This document shows positions 15,447 to 17,806 of a DNA stretch of 17,806 nucleotides, piece after piece. Source of the DNA: JANNAV01 sp031384695. GTDB taxonomy: Bacteria > Pseudomonadota > Alphaproteobacteria > Rhodobacterales > Rhodobacteraceae. How positions within the stretch are numbered: the stretch's first letter is position 1; every line of letters starts with the position of its first letter. The notes beneath the pieces were generated by a model. That model did not search any database. It was not told where the DNA came from and saw nothing but the letters and a program-made list of their open reading frames with translations. Made by a program: the position numbers and the translations under genes. The stretch is from the NCBI GenBank assembly GCA_031384695.1, contig JANNAV010000065.1, positions 1-17,806 of the forward strand, in the 5' to 3' direction.

Positions 15447-16645
15447 TCGGCAAGCCCGGCTTTCAGGGCCGCTGTTTCAATCGCGGCCAAAGCGCCGGGT
15501 TCCCCGGCAAACAGCGTGCGCGCTTCGGCAAGTATTGCGCGCGCCTGATCGGCGCGGTCGATGGTGGCGAGCGATACGATCAGTTTTGCCCAGTCTTCGG
15601 GTGGCCCGCCTTCGGTGGCCAGCCGGGCTTCAAGCCCTTCGACCATCGACACGATCATCGCCTGCCGATCCGCAGGCGTCATGGCGGCGGCGGCGGCCAC
15701 ATCTTCGGCACCGGGGCCTGCCAGAGTGGGCGCTGCGGGCAAGGCATAACGGATGCCTGCGCGGCTTGCGAGGCCCTCTAAGCTGCTGCGGATCGGGGCT
15801 ATCCAGGGGGCCGTTTCGGGGCCTTCCTCGAGGAGTGGCCGCCACAGCGCGAAAGCCCGGTCGGGGCGGCCCACCTGCGCGAACATCAGGCCCGAATAAA
15901 ACCGCGCCAGCCCGTTTTGCGGATCTTTTTCCAGCGCGGCAATCAGCGATGCTTCGGCCCCGGGCGACACATAGCCGCCAGCGGCGGTGATCATCATCCA
16001 ACCCAGAGTTGCGTGATCGTTGGCGCTGGCCGCTGGCCCTTTGACCGCAATCAGCCGCGCCTGCGCCACCCTTGCCGCGACCAGATCGCCATAGCTGGCC
16101 TCGGCTATCGCCAGCTTGCCCAGGGTTTCGGGATCATCGGGCAGGGTTTGCAGCGCCGCGCGCAGGGCTTCGGTGCGGGCGATCAGGCTTGGGTCTGCCG
16201 ACAACGGCACCTCGGGCGCCGTGAGTTCGGCCTGATCCTGATTGGGGCGGTTGCGGTAAACCTCGTCCGCGAAAGCCAGCCGGGTTTGCAATCCGAAATC
16301 AGGATAATCCGGCGCGCCGAGGCGGGCATAAAGCCCGACCGCGCTGGCCAGAGTCACCACGATCAGGGCAATGCCTGCGCGGGAGGGCGCGCCGGACCCG
16401 GGCGCGGGCAGCACGGCGTTGCGGTCGGCATCAAGCAGGCGGCGCGAAACCTCGGCGCGCAGGCGCTGCGCCTCGGCATCGCTCAGAACTCCGCGCGCGC
16501 TGTCCCGCTCCACTTCGCGCAGCTGATCGCGGTAAACGGCGAGATCCGCCGACGGCGCCGCATCGGGCGGAGTGCGGCGCAAGGCCTGTAGCAGAATGCC
16601 AAGCACCATCAGCACCATGACACCCGCCGCCGCCCAGAACATCAT
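15443..16645 (-). CDS. ccmI: c-type cytochrome biogenesis protein CcmI
   Basis: The product is a 400-residue membrane protein. A transmembrane helix at about 2-20 is followed by a cytoplasmic loop with the signature AVYRDQLREVERD and a second helix at about 90-106 (IALIVVTLASAVGLYARLG). The large periplasmic part consists of TPR-like helices. CcmI chaperones apocytochrome c to the CcmFH haem ligase in System I maturation. The ATG at 16645 is used rather than TTG at 16651 because AAGGG sits 7 nt upstream; a second ATG follows immediately. No other ccm genes are adjacent, so the gene is detached from the rest of the pathway. The stop overlaps the ruvX start (ATGA). Confidence 0.92.
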   Translation of the reverse strand: MMFWAAAGVMVLMVLGILLQALRRTPPDAAPSADLAVYRDQLREVERDSARGVLSDAEAQRLRAEVSRRLLDADRNAVLPAPGSGAPSRAGIALIVVTLASAVGLYARLGAPDYPDFGLQTRLAFADEVYRNRPNQDQAELTAPEVPLSADPSLIARTEALRAALQTLPDDPETLGKLAIAEASYGDLVAARVAQARLIAVKGPAASANDHATLGWMMITAAGGYVSPGAEASLIAALEKDPQNGLARFYSGLMFAQVGRPDRAFALWRPLLEEGPETAPWIAPIRSSLEGLASRAGIRYALPAAPTLAGPGAEDVAAAAAMTPADRQAMIVSMVEGLEARLATEGGPPEDWAKLIVSLATIDRADQARAILAEARTLFAGEPGALAAIETAALKAGLAE

Positions 16646-16834
16646 GCCCAAACCCTTGTGACCCTGCCCGCCTGATGTAGCCGCTCGTCCCCCGCCACAA
16701 AAGGGCAGAAACCGTCACCGCGCGTTTTGTCGCCCCAATGTCGCAAATTTCCCGATTGTGCCGCTGATGGCGTTGGGCAATCCTTGGCGACGGTCCATCA
16801 GGGCAGCACGACCTCGGCCCGGGAAGGGGATTCC
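16646..16834. promoter_or_regulatory. Divergent promoter region between ccmI and soxB
   Basis: These 189 bp lie between two outward-facing start codons. They contain the AAGGG ribosome-binding site of ccmI at 16653-16657 and the AAGGGGA site of soxB at 16824-16830. TGTCGC occurs twice, near 16728 and 16740. No convincing -35/-10 pair, operator or riboswitch structure was found. Confidence 0.4.
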
Positions 16835-17806
16835 ATGAAGCGCTATTCCGCATTTGCCGTTGCCCGCGAGGCATTGCGCCATCACATGGGATGGGAACGC
16901 GCCTGGGCCTCGCCCGCGCCGAAAAAGGAATATGATGTCATCATCGTGGGGGCGGGCGGGCATGGGCTGGCCACTGCGTATTATCTGGGCAAAAATCACG
17001 GGATCACCAATGTTGCGGTGATCGAGAAGGGCTATATCGGCGGCGGCAACGTTGGCCGCAATACTACCATTGTGCGCTCCAATTACCGGCAGGAACCGCT
17101 CGGGCGGTTCTTCGAATTCAGCCTCAAGCTGTGGGAAGGCCTCTCGGACGATCTCAACTACAATGTGATGTTCTCACCCCGCGGCGCACTGACGCTGGGC
17201 CATTCGGATGCCGATATGATCCGCCTGGCCGAAAAGGGCGATGCCATGGCTTGCCAAGGGATCGACGCCGAATTGCTGACCCGCGATCAGGTGATGAAGC
17301 TGGAGCCGTGCCTCGATTTCTCGCGCGATGCGCGCTTCCCGATCGAAGGGGCGATGATCCAGCGGCGCGGCGGCACCGCGCGCCACGATGCGGTGGCCTG
17401 GGGCTTTGCCCGCGGCGCAGACAGCCGGGGCGTCGATATCATCCAGAAATGCGAAGTCACCGGGATGGTGATGGACGGAAACCGGGTAGTCGGGGTCGAA
17501 ACCTCACGCGGGCGGATCAATGCCGGCATGGTCGCGATCTGCGCCGCCGGGCACAGCGGGCATGTCGCGGCCATGGCCGGTCTGAAACTGCCGGTGGAAA
17601 GCCAGACCTTGCAGGCGATGGTGACCGAAGGGGTCAAGCCGATGGTGAATACCGTGGTGATGACGCAAAGCCTGCACTGCTACATCAGCCAGAGCGACAA
17701 AGGCGGGATTGTGTTCGGCGGCGATCCGGACAACTGGCCCAGCTATGCTCAGCGCGGCCAGCCGGTGACGATGGAACTGGCGGTACAGCAGGGGCTGGCG
17801 CTGATC
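16835..17806 (+). CDS. soxB: Sarcosine oxidase subunit beta (3' truncated by window)
   Basis: The first 324 codons of a heterotetrameric sarcosine oxidase beta subunit are present; the gene runs off the right edge. The enzyme demethylates sarcosine to glycine and passes the one-carbon unit to tetrahydrofolate. The FAD-binding Rossmann motif is DVIIVGAGGHGLATAYYLG at about 34-52. GGGNVGRNTTIVRSNY follows near 69-84. His184 in GGTARHDAVAWG corresponds to the histidine that carries covalent FMN in characterised tetrameric enzymes. The start at 16835 has a strong Shine-Dalgarno (AAGGGGA) 4 nt upstream. The delta, alpha and gamma subunit genes are expected downstream, outside the window. Confidence 0.95.
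   Translation, partial: MKRYSAFAVAREALRHHMGWERAWASPAPKKEYDVIIVGAGGHGLATAYYLGKNHGITNVAVIEKGYIGGGNVGRNTTIVRSNYRQEPLGRFFEFSLKLWEGLSDDLNYNVMFSPRGALTLGHSDADMIRLAEKGDAMACQGIDAELLTRDQVMKLEPCLDFSRDARFPIEGAMIQRRGGTARHDAVAWGFARGADSRGVDIIQKCEVTGMVMDGNRVVGVETSRGRINAGMVAICAAGHSGHVAAMAGLKLPVESQTLQAMVTEGVKPMVNTVVMTQSLHCYISQSDKGGIVFGGDPDNWPSYAQRGQPVTMELAVQQGLALI

Noticed and set aside
15133..15990. A 285-codon plus-strand frame across ruvX and ccmI
   Set aside because: It is antisense of two recognised genes and has an Arg/Pro/Ser-rich composition without motifs.

Overview
The window looks like chromosomal DNA of an alphaproteobacterium, most likely a Rhodobacteraceae (roseobacter-type) species. The basis is high GC with strongly GC-biased third codon positions, a sarcosine oxidase beta subunit, a CcmI-type cytochrome c maturation factor, and a very large secreted-type RTX protein. 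No rRNA, tRNA, CRISPR array, integrase or transposase gene was seen.

Left part (1-3408). The 3' part of a Gfo/Idh/MocA-type oxidoreductase runs into a small capsule-polysaccharide (KpsC/KpsS-like) glycosyltransferase. Both read rightward, and this is probably the end of a surface-polysaccharide operon. The glycosyltransferase overlaps tail to tail with a leftward gene for an M3-family oligoendopeptidase F.

Centre (3583-7515). Four rightward genes are tightly packed: a circularly permuted ATP-grasp protein, an alpha-E helical protein, a transglutaminase-like cysteine protease, and a proteasome-like Ntn-hydrolase of the Anbu type. They are coupled by a 4-nt gap, an ATGA overlap and a 27-nt gap. 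This is a recurrent but poorly understood bacterial module. The predicted chemistry (an ATP-dependent amide ligase, a partner, a thiol peptidase or transferase, and a self-compartmentalising protease) suggests a peptide synthesis, tagging and degradation system. It is the most interesting system in the window.

Right-centre (7887-14465). After a roughly 370-bp gap without a gene comes one giant RTX protein of about 2190 residues. It consists almost entirely of repeats: 14 units of 79, 88 or 97 residues, 6 units of 99 or 108 residues, a run of simple calcium-binding nonapeptides, and a C-terminal type I secretion domain. Its stop codon lies inside a 15-bp tandem repeat that places four TGA codons in frame. 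Three strong hairpins follow, one of them terminator-like and two forming a palindromic cluster.

Right end (14740-17806). A leftward, overlapping three-gene operon, ccmI - ruvX - DUF1289, is followed divergently by the first 324 codons of soxB, the sarcosine oxidase beta subunit, which runs off the window.
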